Below the pieces are notes generated by a model. It worked only from the letters and a program-made list of their open reading frames with translations, searched no databases and was not told the DNA's origin. The position numbers and the translations under genes are program-made. Source: JBHHYU01 sp046757725 (GTDB lineage: Bacteria > Desulfobacterota > Binatia > UBA9968). Taken from it: a DNA stretch of 33,753 nucleotides. The stretch lies in contig JBHHYU010000025.1 of the NCBI GenBank assembly GCA_046757725.1, forward strand, positions 1 through 33,753. The letters run 5' to 3'. This document shows, piece by piece, positions 1-7,618 of the stretch; the stretch's first letter is position 1; every line of letters begins with the position of its first letter.

Positions 1-76
1 TTTTAACCGATAGCTGCAAACAGATGAGCTGTTTTTACGCAGAAAGCTGCGGGGATTTAACCCGTAAAGATTAAAG

Positions 77-331
77 ATGAGTCTTTACCAACTGCAAAAG
101 TTTATTCACCATGTGAACCGCGATGCGGAACAGAGAGATCAATTCAGACAAGAGCCTACCACGTTCCTCTCACACTATGATCTCACGGATGACGAAAAGA
201 AAGCCGTCCTTGAGGTGGATACGCGAAAGCTCTATAGGCTAGGAGTCCATCCGCTCTTGCTTAGGCCTTTTACTCTCTTCCACGGTGTTTCTGCGGAAGA
301 TTACGCCAAGGCCCTGTCGGGTTTGGAGTAA
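77..331 (+). CDS. LigA-like small subunit of an extradiol ring-cleavage dioxygenase
   Basis: 84-residue protein resembling the LigA (alpha) subunit of protocatechuate 4,5-dioxygenase-type enzymes. In that family the small helical subunit packs on the catalytic LigB subunit and closes its active site. The helical stretch around LYQLQKFIHHVNRD, the downstream FLSHYDLTDDEKKAV and the C-terminal GVHPLLLRPFTLFHG are what I recognise. It is clearly shorter than Sphingobium LigA (about 139 residues), so it is a minimal version. The ATG follows only a weak purine stretch (TTAAAG). The stop is 4 bp before the LigB-like start, so the two are almost certainly co-translated. Substrate cannot be read from this subunit; protocatechuate, gallate or another catecholic acid are all possible. 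Confidence 0.8.
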   Translation: MSLYQLQKFIHHVNRDAEQRDQFRQEPTTFLSHYDLTDDEKKAVLEVDTRKLYRLGVHPLLLRPFTLFHGVSAEDYAKALSGLE

Positions 332-335
332 ACCT

Positions 336-1166
336 ATGGCGATTGTCTTCGCAGGTGCTGCAAGCCATGCACCAGGGATCACGGCATGGACCCGTGCCGC
401 CCCAAAAGCCCAGCGCGACAGGATTCTAAGTGCCTATCGCGAACTGGGGCGGAGACTCGATGCAGCTAAACCAGACGTATTGGTTGTGATCACAGTAGAA
501 CATTGGACAAATTTCTTTCTTGATAATATTCCTCCCTTCTGTCTGGGTCGAGCGGGCAGCTATAAAGGACCTGTAGAACCTTGGCTCGGTATCCCGCAGG
601 TACAGGTGCCTGGTGATTTCCAGATATCATGTGCAGTGCTTGAGGCATCCTATGAATCCGGTTTTGACCTTAGTTTTTCTGATGAACTTCTATTCGACCA
701 TGGCACGATGGTTCCGCTTCATTTTCTCACTCCTCAATGGGACCTCCCCGTAGTTCCCCTGATCGTGAACGCTTTGACACCACCGATGCCTACTGCAAAC
801 CGTTGCTACGCCCTCGGGAACGCGATGGGGAGAGCCCTGGACCATGAGCCGAAACGAGTCGCACTGTTGGCCACAGGGGGACTGTCTCACTGGCCTGGTG
901 AACCCAAGGCAGGTAAAATAAATATACCTTTCGACCGACAATTTTTGAGCGCGGTAAACGACGGTGACAGGTGTAAACTAGAAACATACCGACATTCAGA
1001 CATCTCGGAGGGTGGCTCTGGAGCCCACGAGGTTCGAACCTGGATTACTCTCGCCGGGATGGTCCCCACCTGGAAAGCGAAACTCCTAGCCTACGAGCCG
1101 GTGGTTCCTTGGGCTACCGGTTGCGGGCTCGTACATTTCTACGAGCCAGAAGTTCACGAAACCTAA
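336..1166 (+). CDS. LigB-like catalytic subunit, class III extradiol dioxygenase
   Basis: 276 residues from ATG 336. I prefer this start to an upstream in-frame ATG at 285 that would overlap ligA. LigB-family enzymes are Fe(II) dioxygenases that open catechol rings next to the two hydroxyls. Residues matching the family's iron ligands are visible: His11 in GAASHAPG, His56 in VEHWTNFF and Glu232 in GAHEVRTW. His185 in ATGGLSHWPG matches the conserved catalytic base. A second conserved His sits in FDHGTMVPL (His122). Length and motif order fit protocatechuate 4,5-dioxygenase beta and gallate dioxygenase N-halves. The separate short LigA upstream makes this a two-subunit enzyme. With ligI-like and ligJ-like genes 20 kb away, protocatechuate or gallate is the best substrate guess, but this is inferred. 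Confidence 0.82.
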   Translation: MAIVFAGAASHAPGITAWTRAAPKAQRDRILSAYRELGRRLDAAKPDVLVVITVEHWTNFFLDNIPPFCLGRAGSYKGPVEPWLGIPQVQVPGDFQISCAVLEASYESGFDLSFSDELLFDHGTMVPLHFLTPQWDLPVVPLIVNALTPPMPTANRCYALGNAMGRALDHEPKRVALLATGGLSHWPGEPKAGKINIPFDRQFLSAVNDGDRCKLETYRHSDISEGGSGAHEVRTWITLAGMVPTWKAKLLAYEPVVPWATGCGLVHFYEPEVHET

Positions 1167-1748
1167 TACAACTAGTGTAGTGCCTGTTAAATGAAGGTAC
1201 TTTTTCTCCAACGTAACAGTTTAGAATCCGGGAATGAAATCTCATGCGAAAGACCCTAGTTCCCAAGACATCACTGCAGGTTCTCATCCCGCCGGCATGG
1301 TGCCTATCCGTAGCCATGATGGTCGACCCATGTTTCTCTATTCACCACGAAGCGCACCAAGGACACGAAGAACGGACAACCGGATTAGAAGAGCAACCGG
1401 ATTTCAAGAGGCTATTGTCTTCCTTCGTGCTCTTCGTGTCCTTCGTGGTGGTGTACTTCGGATAGAGTACCAACAGCGTGAGACAGTACACTAGCGATGT
1501 TTTCAGGGTTTCGAGCCAACCTCCGATAATCACGCCCCTAGCGCAGCCATCTCAGTAACCCAACTATGGCTCCAGAACTGTCACACCATCGTAGAAATCA
1601 CCGTATTCTTGGTATGCAGTGCGTCAAGGCCGTCGCGACCTCGCATTAGGAAGGCTTACCGATTCACAACCAGCTGTTGAAGACGCCCGGAGCAATGAGA
1701 GGTATGACACTGTGAACCAGCGCTCGCGGCGTAGAGACCTTCGAAATG
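1167..1748. other. 582-bp gene-free region containing a dispersed-type repeat
   Basis: No credible gene. The left half holds the inverted 9-nt-period repeat listed separately. ORFs here are either translations of that repeat or lack a ribosome site. The right half (about 1460-1748) has no repeat, hairpin or promoter that I can support. It separates the plus-strand dioxygenase from the end of the minus-strand ABC operon, so both are convergent on it. Confidence 0.6.
1343..1450. repeat. Inverted repeat built of 9-nt CACGAAG units
   Basis: Left arm 1343-1372 reads CACCACGAAG, then two 9-mers ending CACCAAG and CACGAAG. Right arm 1421-1450 is the near-perfect reverse complement, with units CTTCGTGCT, CTTCGTGTC and CTTCGTGGTG. 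The 48-bp centre carries a direct repeat CAACCGGATT at 1377-1386 and 1394-1403. I recognise this pattern from many environmental bacterial genomes, where it gives spurious peptides such as TTKDTKSTKE or FVLFVSFVV. Function is unknown; a mobile miniature element or transcript hairpin are both possible. Confidence 0.75.
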
Positions 1749-3488
1749 TCAGGACTCGGGGATGAGGTGGCGACGGCCAAACCACCAGAAAATCAAAATG
1801 AGCGGTGTCAGCACCAGCGTCATGAGCAAGGTCACAGCGGCCGCCTGATTGGTTGCGCCGGAGAACCAGTAGCTCCAGATGACGGCAGGGAGAGTGATAC
1901 TATCATGGCCGACTAGGAAAACAGCCACGGTAAGTTCCCGGTAGACGAGGATAGCCGACCAGATCCACACCGACATTAGCGTCGGGCGTAACAAGGGTAC
2001 CAGAATTCGCCAGGACGTTCGAGCGGTGGAAAGACCCGCGGTGTAGGCCGCCTCTTCAAGTTCCCGGTGGATTTGTAGAAGAGAGCCGTTAATCACGCGG
2101 GTCGCAAATGCCAGTCGTGAAACCATGTAAACGATAGCGATTAGCCAGACAGACCCATACAAGGGCACAACACCCTTGAGCACAAACAAAGCCAGTAGCA
2201 ATGCCGCGATCGCCAAGATGACCTCAGGTAAGGCATGGGGCAAAAAAGCGCCGAACTCAAGGGCATACCGCGCGCGGCTTTTTGATCGCACGATGAGCCA
2301 TGAGATACAAAAGGCCAACAGCAGTACCACCAAGGGTACGACAGCTACGAGAATGGCTGTGTTTCCTAGCCCTCGCGCCACCAGATTCCAGTCCATGTCA
2401 TAAAAGGCTTGCAGTGACGCGCGGCTGAGCATCGCATATGACGGCGGCGCCAAATAAGGTATGAATGCGGCATACGCAATCAACAAGAGAGGTACCAGTT
2501 TGGATGCCAGGAGGTAAAGCGTGATGAAGGCCCACCCCACAAGAGACCACCGGCCCAGATCGATGAGAGCCGGTCTATAGCCTTTTCCCGTCACGACCTC
2601 ATAGCGATGCCCCTGGCGCAGGACCTGGCTGTACCACCAGGTGAGAAGCAGAGCTACCACGATCATCAGGACCCCAAGGGCCGCAGTGATACCATGCTCT
2701 GGAAATTCGTCGTCCCCCGGGTTTGCTTTCAAATAGACGAAGGTGCTGAGCATGTAAACACGGTTGCTAAGTCCAATGATGGCCGGTATATCGAATGTAG
2801 CAATCCCGATAGTCACCATGTAGATGAAGGCCGCAAGGATCGCTGGAAAAGCCAGGGGTAGCGTGATACGCCGAACCGTAGCGAAGAAGCCCATACCGTG
2901 AATCTTCGCCGCTTCCTCGAGTGATGGATTCATCGCGCGGAACATCTGGGCCGTGAGAATAAAGGCCAGTGCTGCCAGGCTGAGTCCCTGGACGAATCCC
3001 ATACCGACGGGTGTCGCGATGTTGATCGGTCCCTGGTCGAGGCCAAAAATATCCACGAGCCAACGGTTGAGAAAGCCGATACGTTGGTGCGCGATGAATG
3101 TCCATCCCATCGCTGTATAGATGCCCGGGATGAGAAGCCCAAGGGTCATGATCGTGTATACAGCGCCTTTGCCCGGCAGGGTCGTTCTCTCCGTGAGCCA
3201 GGCAACCGGAAGGCCGACACCCAGAGCGACGAGAGTCGTCACCAGAGTGAAGACAATCGTGTTGGCAACGACACGAGAGACAAACGGATCACCTAGTATG
3301 TCTACATAGTTATGGAGGGTGTAGGTAGCGTCCGACGTCCCTAAGATTCCGGTCTGAAAGCTGATCCAGACAAGAACCGACACCAGAACCACGATCACAA
3401 TCATAGGGATTGTGGCTAGCGCCATCAGTAGAGGCGACATTTGCAGGCGCACGGCCAGAAGACGGGGCAGTCTTAGAACGGTTTCCAT
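1749..3488 (-). CDS. Fused two-domain ABC transporter permease (iron(III)/FbpB type)
   Basis: 579-residue inner-membrane protein made of two tandem binding-protein-dependent transport permease domains. Each has its own cytoplasmic EAA loop for docking the ATPase: EEAAKIHGMGFFATVRRI in the first half and EEAAYTAGLSTARTSWRI in the second. The double-length architecture is typical of the FbpB/ThiP-like iron, thiamine and phosphonate importers, so one polypeptide supplies the whole channel. About twelve hydrophobic segments are visible. It is the last gene of the ATPase, binding protein, permease set and lies behind a large hairpin that may lower its expression relative to the binding protein. 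Substrate is undetermined. Confidence 0.88.
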   Translation of the reverse strand: METVLRLPRLLAVRLQMSPLLMALATIPMIVIVVLVSVLVWISFQTGILGTSDATYTLHNYVDILGDPFVSRVVANTIVFTLVTTLVALGVGLPVAWLTERTTLPGKGAVYTIMTLGLLIPGIYTAMGWTFIAHQRIGFLNRWLVDIFGLDQGPINIATPVGMGFVQGLSLAALAFILTAQMFRAMNPSLEEAAKIHGMGFFATVRRITLPLAFPAILAAFIYMVTIGIATFDIPAIIGLSNRVYMLSTFVYLKANPGDDEFPEHGITAALGVLMIVVALLLTWWYSQVLRQGHRYEVVTGKGYRPALIDLGRWSLVGWAFITLYLLASKLVPLLLIAYAAFIPYLAPPSYAMLSRASLQAFYDMDWNLVARGLGNTAILVAVVPLVVLLLAFCISWLIVRSKSRARYALEFGAFLPHALPEVILAIAALLLALFVLKGVVPLYGSVWLIAIVYMVSRLAFATRVINGSLLQIHRELEEAAYTAGLSTARTSWRILVPLLRPTLMSVWIWSAILVYRELTVAVFLVGHDSITLPAVIWSYWFSGATNQAAAVTLLMTLVLTPLILIFWWFGRRHLIPES

Positions 3489-3543
3489 GGCGGAGTCTAC
3501 TTTGGCAAACGGGAAAAGAGACTGAATGCAGAATCTAGGAATC

Positions 3544-3596
3544 AGGAGTTAGAAGCCCCTAACCTCACGCAGGGGATAAAAGGGATTCTAACTCCT
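3544..3596 (-). promoter_or_regulatory. Hairpin between binding-protein and permease genes
   Basis: Arms AGGAGTTAGAAGCCC (3544-3558) and GGGATTCTAACTCCT (3582-3596) pair at 14 of 15 positions. A shorter CCCCT/AGGGG stem (3556-3560, 3571-3575) lies inside. There is no clear T-run, so it looks more like an mRNA-stabilising or attenuating hairpin after a highly expressed binding-protein gene than a full terminator. Confidence 0.6.
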
Positions 3597-3655
3597 ACTA
3601 TTTCCGACTCCCGTATTTTACCCAGAGCACTTTCATATCTGTCTGGCTGGTTTTT

Positions 3656-4777
3656 CTATTTTGCTTTGCGACGCAAGATTTTTTGGAGCTCCTTCCGGGT
3701 TTTACGGTAGGTTTTGTTTTTCCCCAGCCACTGCGGTGAATTGATGACGACCTTCGCACCCTTACGCCGAGCGCCATCCAGGACGGTTCTTACATGTGAT
3801 TTGGGGTAGAGATGAAAATCGAAGCCGTTCACCTCCCACATCCATTTCTGACCTTCCGGGCTGTGCAAATAGACGACGAACAGCGCGGCTGCATTCGGAG
3901 CCTGCGAATTCTTGGGCACGCCACCATATCGGGTGTGAGACACGGTCGCATCGCTCAGGACGGAATACCCGAGCGGCGTTCCGGTACGCTTTGCCTGGTT
4001 GACGTACTGGTCGCCGCAGGTTAGAACCAGCATCAAGAACTCGCCGCTCAGAATTTTCTGGTCATCGCCGCAGCGTATGAGACCGCTGATCTGTTTCGAG
4101 AGCTTCTTCGTAAATTCGATCATGGCTTCTTTGCCCAGGAGGTCGGGCATGGCAAACTCCCGCATCCCTGCTGCGTAGGGGGTCGAAGCGATCTTCCCTT
4201 TCCACTTGGGCTTCAGGGTGTCTGCCAGGGTGCGCGGGATGTCTTTGCCCTTGACCCTGTCGGAATTATACATAACGCCAACCAGGGTGGAGGCCGAGGC
4301 CAAGCCCATGCCCTTAGGCGCAACAGGGTTGAACCCCTTTTCCTTCAACATGGGTCGGCTTAGATAGGCCAGCCAGTTCATGCTCCTCATCAAACCGACC
4401 TTCGAGGACCGTAGCATACCCCCAGAGTTGCCCCAGTATACATCGGTGCTGGCGGGCTGGCCGGCCTTCAACTCCCGCGTCAGCTTGCCAATCATACGTG
4501 TCATGCTCGGGCCCGGGGTAAACTCAGGCTTTATGTTGAGCCCGTATTTCTTGTTCATGGCGGCTACGATATGTGAAAATCCCTTGCTCCCGCCTAGGCT
4601 GCGCGACGACCACATACCCCTGAGGGTGGTCTCTTTCTTCGCCCCTTTGATCAACTGGGCGAGCGCGGGTGTTTTCTTCTCTTGAGCCCATAGCGTCTGG
4701 GCAACGAGCAGGAGACTGAAAGCGGACGCTACGGCCAAGGTCGAACCTGTCCTTATCCATTTGTGTCCGTCAAACAT
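3656..4777 (-). CDS. Periplasmic solute-binding protein, ABC importer (family 1, iron-type)
   Basis: 373 residues from ATG 4777, chosen because AAAGGAGG sits 8 nt upstream; an in-frame ATG 33 bp earlier has no such site. The N-terminus is a signal peptide: Lys/Arg-containing start, hydrophobic AVASAFSLLLVAQTLWA, likely cleaved before QEKK. The mature part has the layout of extracellular solute-binding proteins used with FbpB-type permeases (STDVYWGNSGGML, ASASTLVGVMYNSDRV, SPEGQKWMWEVNGF). The adjacent tyrosine pair of true FbpA iron proteins is not evident, so iron should not be assumed; organic acids or polyamines are alternatives. It has its own promoter upstream and a hairpin downstream. 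Confidence 0.82.
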   Translation of the reverse strand: MFDGHKWIRTGSTLAVASAFSLLLVAQTLWAQEKKTPALAQLIKGAKKETTLRGMWSSRSLGGSKGFSHIVAAMNKKYGLNIKPEFTPGPSMTRMIGKLTRELKAGQPASTDVYWGNSGGMLRSSKVGLMRSMNWLAYLSRPMLKEKGFNPVAPKGMGLASASTLVGVMYNSDRVKGKDIPRTLADTLKPKWKGKIASTPYAAGMREFAMPDLLGKEAMIEFTKKLSKQISGLIRCGDDQKILSGEFLMLVLTCGDQYVNQAKRTGTPLGYSVLSDATVSHTRYGGVPKNSQAPNAAALFVVYLHSPEGQKWMWEVNGFDFHLYPKSHVRTVLDGARRKGAKVVINSPQWLGKNKTYRKTRKELQKILRRKAK

Positions 4778-4822
4778 GCCTTTTCCCTCCTTTTTGTTTG
4801 AGATTACCACTAAGACCGCCAG

Positions 4823-4851
4823 ACTTTATGGATTAAGTCCATGTAAGTCAA
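4823..4851 (-). promoter_or_regulatory. Sigma-70-like promoter for the binding-protein gene
   Basis: On the minus strand TTGACT and TAAAGT are separated by exactly 17 bp, ending 46 bp before the ATG at 4777. The spacer holds a small palindrome, ATGGA-CTTAA-TCCAT, which could be a repressor site. This gives the binding protein a promoter of its own besides read-through from the ATPase gene. Confidence 0.6.
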
Positions 4852-4926
4852 GCCTTGATCGGCTCTACCGTAAAAAACGTGGTGTTCCAGTTAGGCGCAG
4901 GCCGTTGGAGAGTCCAAATTTTTCGC

Positions 4927-6057
4927 CTATGCACCGGGCATTACCCCGGTCGACTCCAATGGAGACATTGTGCTACCTGTTCTCTCTGTCCTAGGGAAGA
5001 CCATAATGTCAGCGGGGTCCACATATAAGTTGAGCTTCTGGCTTCCGAGGCGTGGGATCGTGCGGCTCTTACCCACAAGCAATTGATCATTAACTCCAGC
5101 ATTGTAGACGAACTGATCACCTAAAAAGGTACTCGTGCGCAGGGTCGCTTCAAAGTTATTGAGTCGGGAATGGAGTGTCTCCTCGACAATCGCTATAGAT
5201 TCCGGCCTAAAACCGATGGTAACTTGATCCCCCGGATTCCCATTGCCGAAAGTCTCCAGAACGCCTATCTTGGTTTTAACGAGCTTAGGCTGCACCCATT
5301 TGCCTTGAAGCCAGTTGACCGAGCCAAAGAACTCAGCGACCTCTACACGGTTAGGGTTTCGGTAGAGCTCCATGGGTTCCCCGGATTGTAGAAGCTCGCC
5401 GAAGCTCATGACTGCGATCTTGTCGGCCATGGCCATGGCTTCAACCTGGTCGTGTGTAACGTACAGCACGGTCGCCCCCAACTGTTTCGCCAGTTCCCGG
5501 ATTTTACCACGGACCTCCTCTCTCAGCCGGGCGTCCAGGTTGCTAAGTGGTTCATCCATCAGTAAGACTCTCGGGTTAACCGCGATGGCACGGGCTAACG
5601 CCACACGCTGCTGTTGCCCACCACTCAGGAGCGTGGACGAACGCTCCGCCTGTTCGTCCAGCTGCACCATACGCAGCGCTTGCTGCACCCGGGTCTTGAT
5701 ATCCTTACGCGCAATCTTTTGGGTGCCCTCTCTTAAGGGTAGCGCTACATTTTCAAAGACCGTCAGGTGAGGCCACACGGCGTAAGACTGAAAAACCATG
5801 CCCAGGTTGCGTGCTTGCGGTGGCACCAACGTAGGCGGGTGTTCGGAAAAAACCGGTCGGCCGGCAATGCGGATTTCTCCCCCGTCGGGAGTCTCCAGCC
5901 CAGCCACACAACGCAGGAGGGTTGTCTTGCCGGAGCCGCTCGCGCCGACAATGACAAAAAAGTCACCCTCCGCAACGTCGAGCTCAAGGCTCTTGAGAGC
6001 AGCGACGTCACCGTTACCCACGGTAAAAGTCTTGTTGAGCCCACGGATCGAGATCAC
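4927..6057 (-). CDS. ABC transporter ATP-binding protein (FbpC/PotA type)
   Basis: 376 residues, the length of CUT1/iron/polyamine ATPases with a regulatory tail. Walker A GASGSGKTT is at 38-46, Q-loop Gln90, signature LSGGQQQR at 144-151, Walker B VLLMDE ending at catalytic Glu169, switch His202 in YVTHDQ. After about residue 240 comes a beta-rich TOBE-like domain (GFRPESIAI). It powers import through the fused permease encoded downstream. It is first in the operon, directly under the best promoter in the window. The last coding bases contain a small ACCGGG/CCCGGT stem. Substrate class cannot be told from the ATPase. Confidence 0.88.
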   Translation of the reverse strand: MISIRGLNKTFTVGNGDVAALKSLELDVAEGDFFVIVGASGSGKTTLLRCVAGLETPDGGEIRIAGRPVFSEHPPTLVPPQARNLGMVFQSYAVWPHLTVFENVALPLREGTQKIARKDIKTRVQQALRMVQLDEQAERSSTLLSGGQQQRVALARAIAVNPRVLLMDEPLSNLDARLREEVRGKIRELAKQLGATVLYVTHDQVEAMAMADKIAVMSFGELLQSGEPMELYRNPNRVEVAEFFGSVNWLQGKWVQPKLVKTKIGVLETFGNGNPGDQVTIGFRPESIAIVEETLHSRLNNFEATLRTSTFLGDQFVYNAGVNDQLLVGKSRTIPRLGSQKLNLYVDPADIMVFPRTERTGSTMSPLESTGVMPGA

Positions 6058-6100
6058 GGATACTTACCCTCGTAGAGTCACAGCTCAAAAAACCATAGAA

Positions 6101-6129
6101 ACTATAGGGTCACATAGTTACCCTGTCAA
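6101..6129 (-). promoter_or_regulatory. Near-consensus sigma-70 promoter of the ABC operon
   Basis: Minus strand: perfect TTGACA (6124-6129 on plus as TGTCAA), 17-bp spacer, TATAGT (6101-6106). The spacer is itself an interrupted palindrome, AGGGT-N9-ACCCT, so a regulator bound there would block RNA polymerase directly. The expected transcript starts about 36 bp before the ATPase start at 6057. Confidence 0.75.
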
Positions 6130-6280
6130 ACGGGGTTAAATGCTCAACATACTGATGAAAGCATCGGTTTAGCCTATGACGTATAGCGGCTGTTTCGGAT
6201 TCCCCAAAATGGCAGTGCACTTGGCTTAGGAGACAGCACTACCACCTGTAGCTGCAAGACAGCATTATCGAAATCTGAAC

Positions 6281-7225
6281 TTATGAACCTTCTTCGAAAC
6301 CAAATAGCCTCGCTGCATTCTTATAATAAATCTTTTCTTTGTCTTCGATGGGTAGATCAAGAGCGTCCATGGCCTTGAGGGTCATGGGATAAAACTGATC
6401 GTCTTTTCCCTCCCTGCCATGGGGATAATCCGCGCCAAAGAGTATTTGATCCGCCCCAACGGTATCGCACGCCATCTTTATGGTCGGCGTTCTTACGGGC
6501 CCCGCAGTGTCATAATAGATCCTTCTCAAATAATCTTCCGGTTGTCCCTTGCACTGAAGGTTCCCCTCGCGCCAGTTCAGCCGGTCAAGGTAGTTAAAGA
6601 TCATTCCACCAAGGTGTGATCCGATTAGTTTGAGTTTTGGGTAAAGGTCAAATGTCCCACTATAAACAATTCGGGAAATGGCCAATGTACTATCAGCAGG
6701 CCAGAGTATTTTCTGGTGCAGAGAGAATTTATTCCAATTGGGGTCACAGGGCGAGTTGGTAGGATGGAGGAATAGAGGTTTTCCAATCTTCTCAATCTCA
6801 TTCCAAAACGGCTTAAATTCGGGGTCGTCTAGATATCTACCAGCAAGATTCGTGGGAAGCATCGTCCCGTGTAATCCCAAATCGTCAAAGCATCTTTTAA
6901 GTTCTTTGATGCAGTCGTCCATGTGAACCATGGGAGGTCTTGCGAAGGCCTTGAATCGGTGGGGATACTTAGCATGAGCGTCTGCAAAGGAATCATTAAG
7001 TACCTTGCATAGCTCCAAGGACCTTTCCCTATGAGGAGCCTTTTCAATGTGTCCGGCCGTGCATGAGAGTATACCTACATCAACGCCATATTTGTCCATG
7101 ACATCGAGATACTCTTGATGATTGAAGGCATGAAACCCAACCCCCCTGACATCATTTCTGGACACGTTGGGTGCAAGCTTAAGGTAGTTTTCTGGAAACG
7201 CATGAAAATGGGTATCGATAATCAC
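6281..7225 (-). CDS. Amidohydrolase-2 family protein (ACMSD / gamma-resorcylate decarboxylase-like)
   Basis: 314 residues with the metal site of the ACMSD-type TIM-barrel group: DTHFH (His6, His8), His154 in LFLHPT, His204 in GSHLGG and Asp266 in FGADYPHG. Members decarboxylate or hydrolyse aromatic and ring-cleavage acids using Zn or Mn. The start is GTG 7225, supported by AGGAGG six nt upstream. It stands alone between the ABC operon and citrate synthase. It differs from the LigJ-like and LigI-like amidohydrolases in this window, having the usual Asp at the C-terminal metal position. The precise substrate is unknown; a decarboxylase acting on a hydroxybenzoate or a muconate semialdehyde is plausible. 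Confidence 0.75.
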   Translation of the reverse strand: MIIDTHFHAFPENYLKLAPNVSRNDVRGVGFHAFNHQEYLDVMDKYGVDVGILSCTAGHIEKAPHRERSLELCKVLNDSFADAHAKYPHRFKAFARPPMVHMDDCIKELKRCFDDLGLHGTMLPTNLAGRYLDDPEFKPFWNEIEKIGKPLFLHPTNSPCDPNWNKFSLHQKILWPADSTLAISRIVYSGTFDLYPKLKLIGSHLGGMIFNYLDRLNWREGNLQCKGQPEDYLRRIYYDTAGPVRTPTIKMACDTVGADQILFGADYPHGREGKDDQFYPMTLKAMDALDLPIEDKEKIYYKNAARLFGFEEGS

Positions 7226-7269
7226 TTTTTTCCTCCTAGCGTACGGCTGTAGCCCACCTCTAATGAGAG

Positions 7270-7310
7270 AACGGTTTGGCCTGATCCTGAATCGCCTCTG
7301 CCAAACCGTT
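7270..7310. repeat. Perfect 11-bp inverted repeat upstream of the amidohydrolase
   Basis: AACGGTTTGGC (7270-7280) and GCCAAACCGTT (7300-7310) are exact complements around a 19-bp loop. On plus it is followed by TTTTGATT, which looks terminator-like, but no plus-strand gene precedes it. It lies 45 bp upstream of the amidohydrolase GTG, so an operator or leader hairpin for that gene is an alternative. Confidence 0.55.
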
Positions 7311-7534
7311 TTTGATTATGGGGATCGGCTTTGCCTCTCCAAAGGCGAGAAATCAGTCACCTATACTCCTGGTAAGTCTCCAATTCACCCAGATTGCGAT
7401 TGCGAATGTTCCGATCCCAATTGCCTTCAGAACCCGCCTTTAAGACCGGAGAAAACTGTGCAAAACAACGAACCTGCCTATATCAAGCGCTACCCGGAAG
7501 GTCAAACAAACGACAGGAGTGAACGATTTAAACG

Positions 7535-7566
7535 AAAAAACCGAACATCAGGTCGGATCTGACGTT
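7535..7566 (-). terminator. Probable intrinsic terminator of citrate synthase
   Basis: Reading minus: ACGTCAG, 7-nt loop, CTGATGT (one G-U pair), then TCGG and a run of six T. It lies about 55-85 bp after the gltA stop. An alternative CCGA/TCGG stem directly abuts the T-run. Confidence 0.6.
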
Positions 7567-7618
7567 GCAGAGGTGGTAGCAAGAAGGTTTCAACACCGAA
7601 GTGAGTAGGGACCGCTTT

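Larger units (their letters stand above)
7226..7618. other. 393-bp intergenic region with two hairpins, no gene
   Basis: Holds the citrate synthase terminator and a perfect 11-bp inverted repeat (both listed separately). A 99-codon plus-strand ORF here has no ribosome site, no family resemblance and runs through both hairpins, so I do not call it. Confidence 0.6.

Noticed and set aside
1234..1533. Several overlapping ORFs (60-86 codons) on both strands
   Set aside because: Their peptides are mostly translations of the 9-nt inverted repeat, so they are not real genes.
7263..7562. 99-codon plus-strand ORF between amidohydrolase and citrate synthase
   Set aside because: It runs through a perfect inverted repeat and the gltA terminator, has no ribosome site and no family resemblance.
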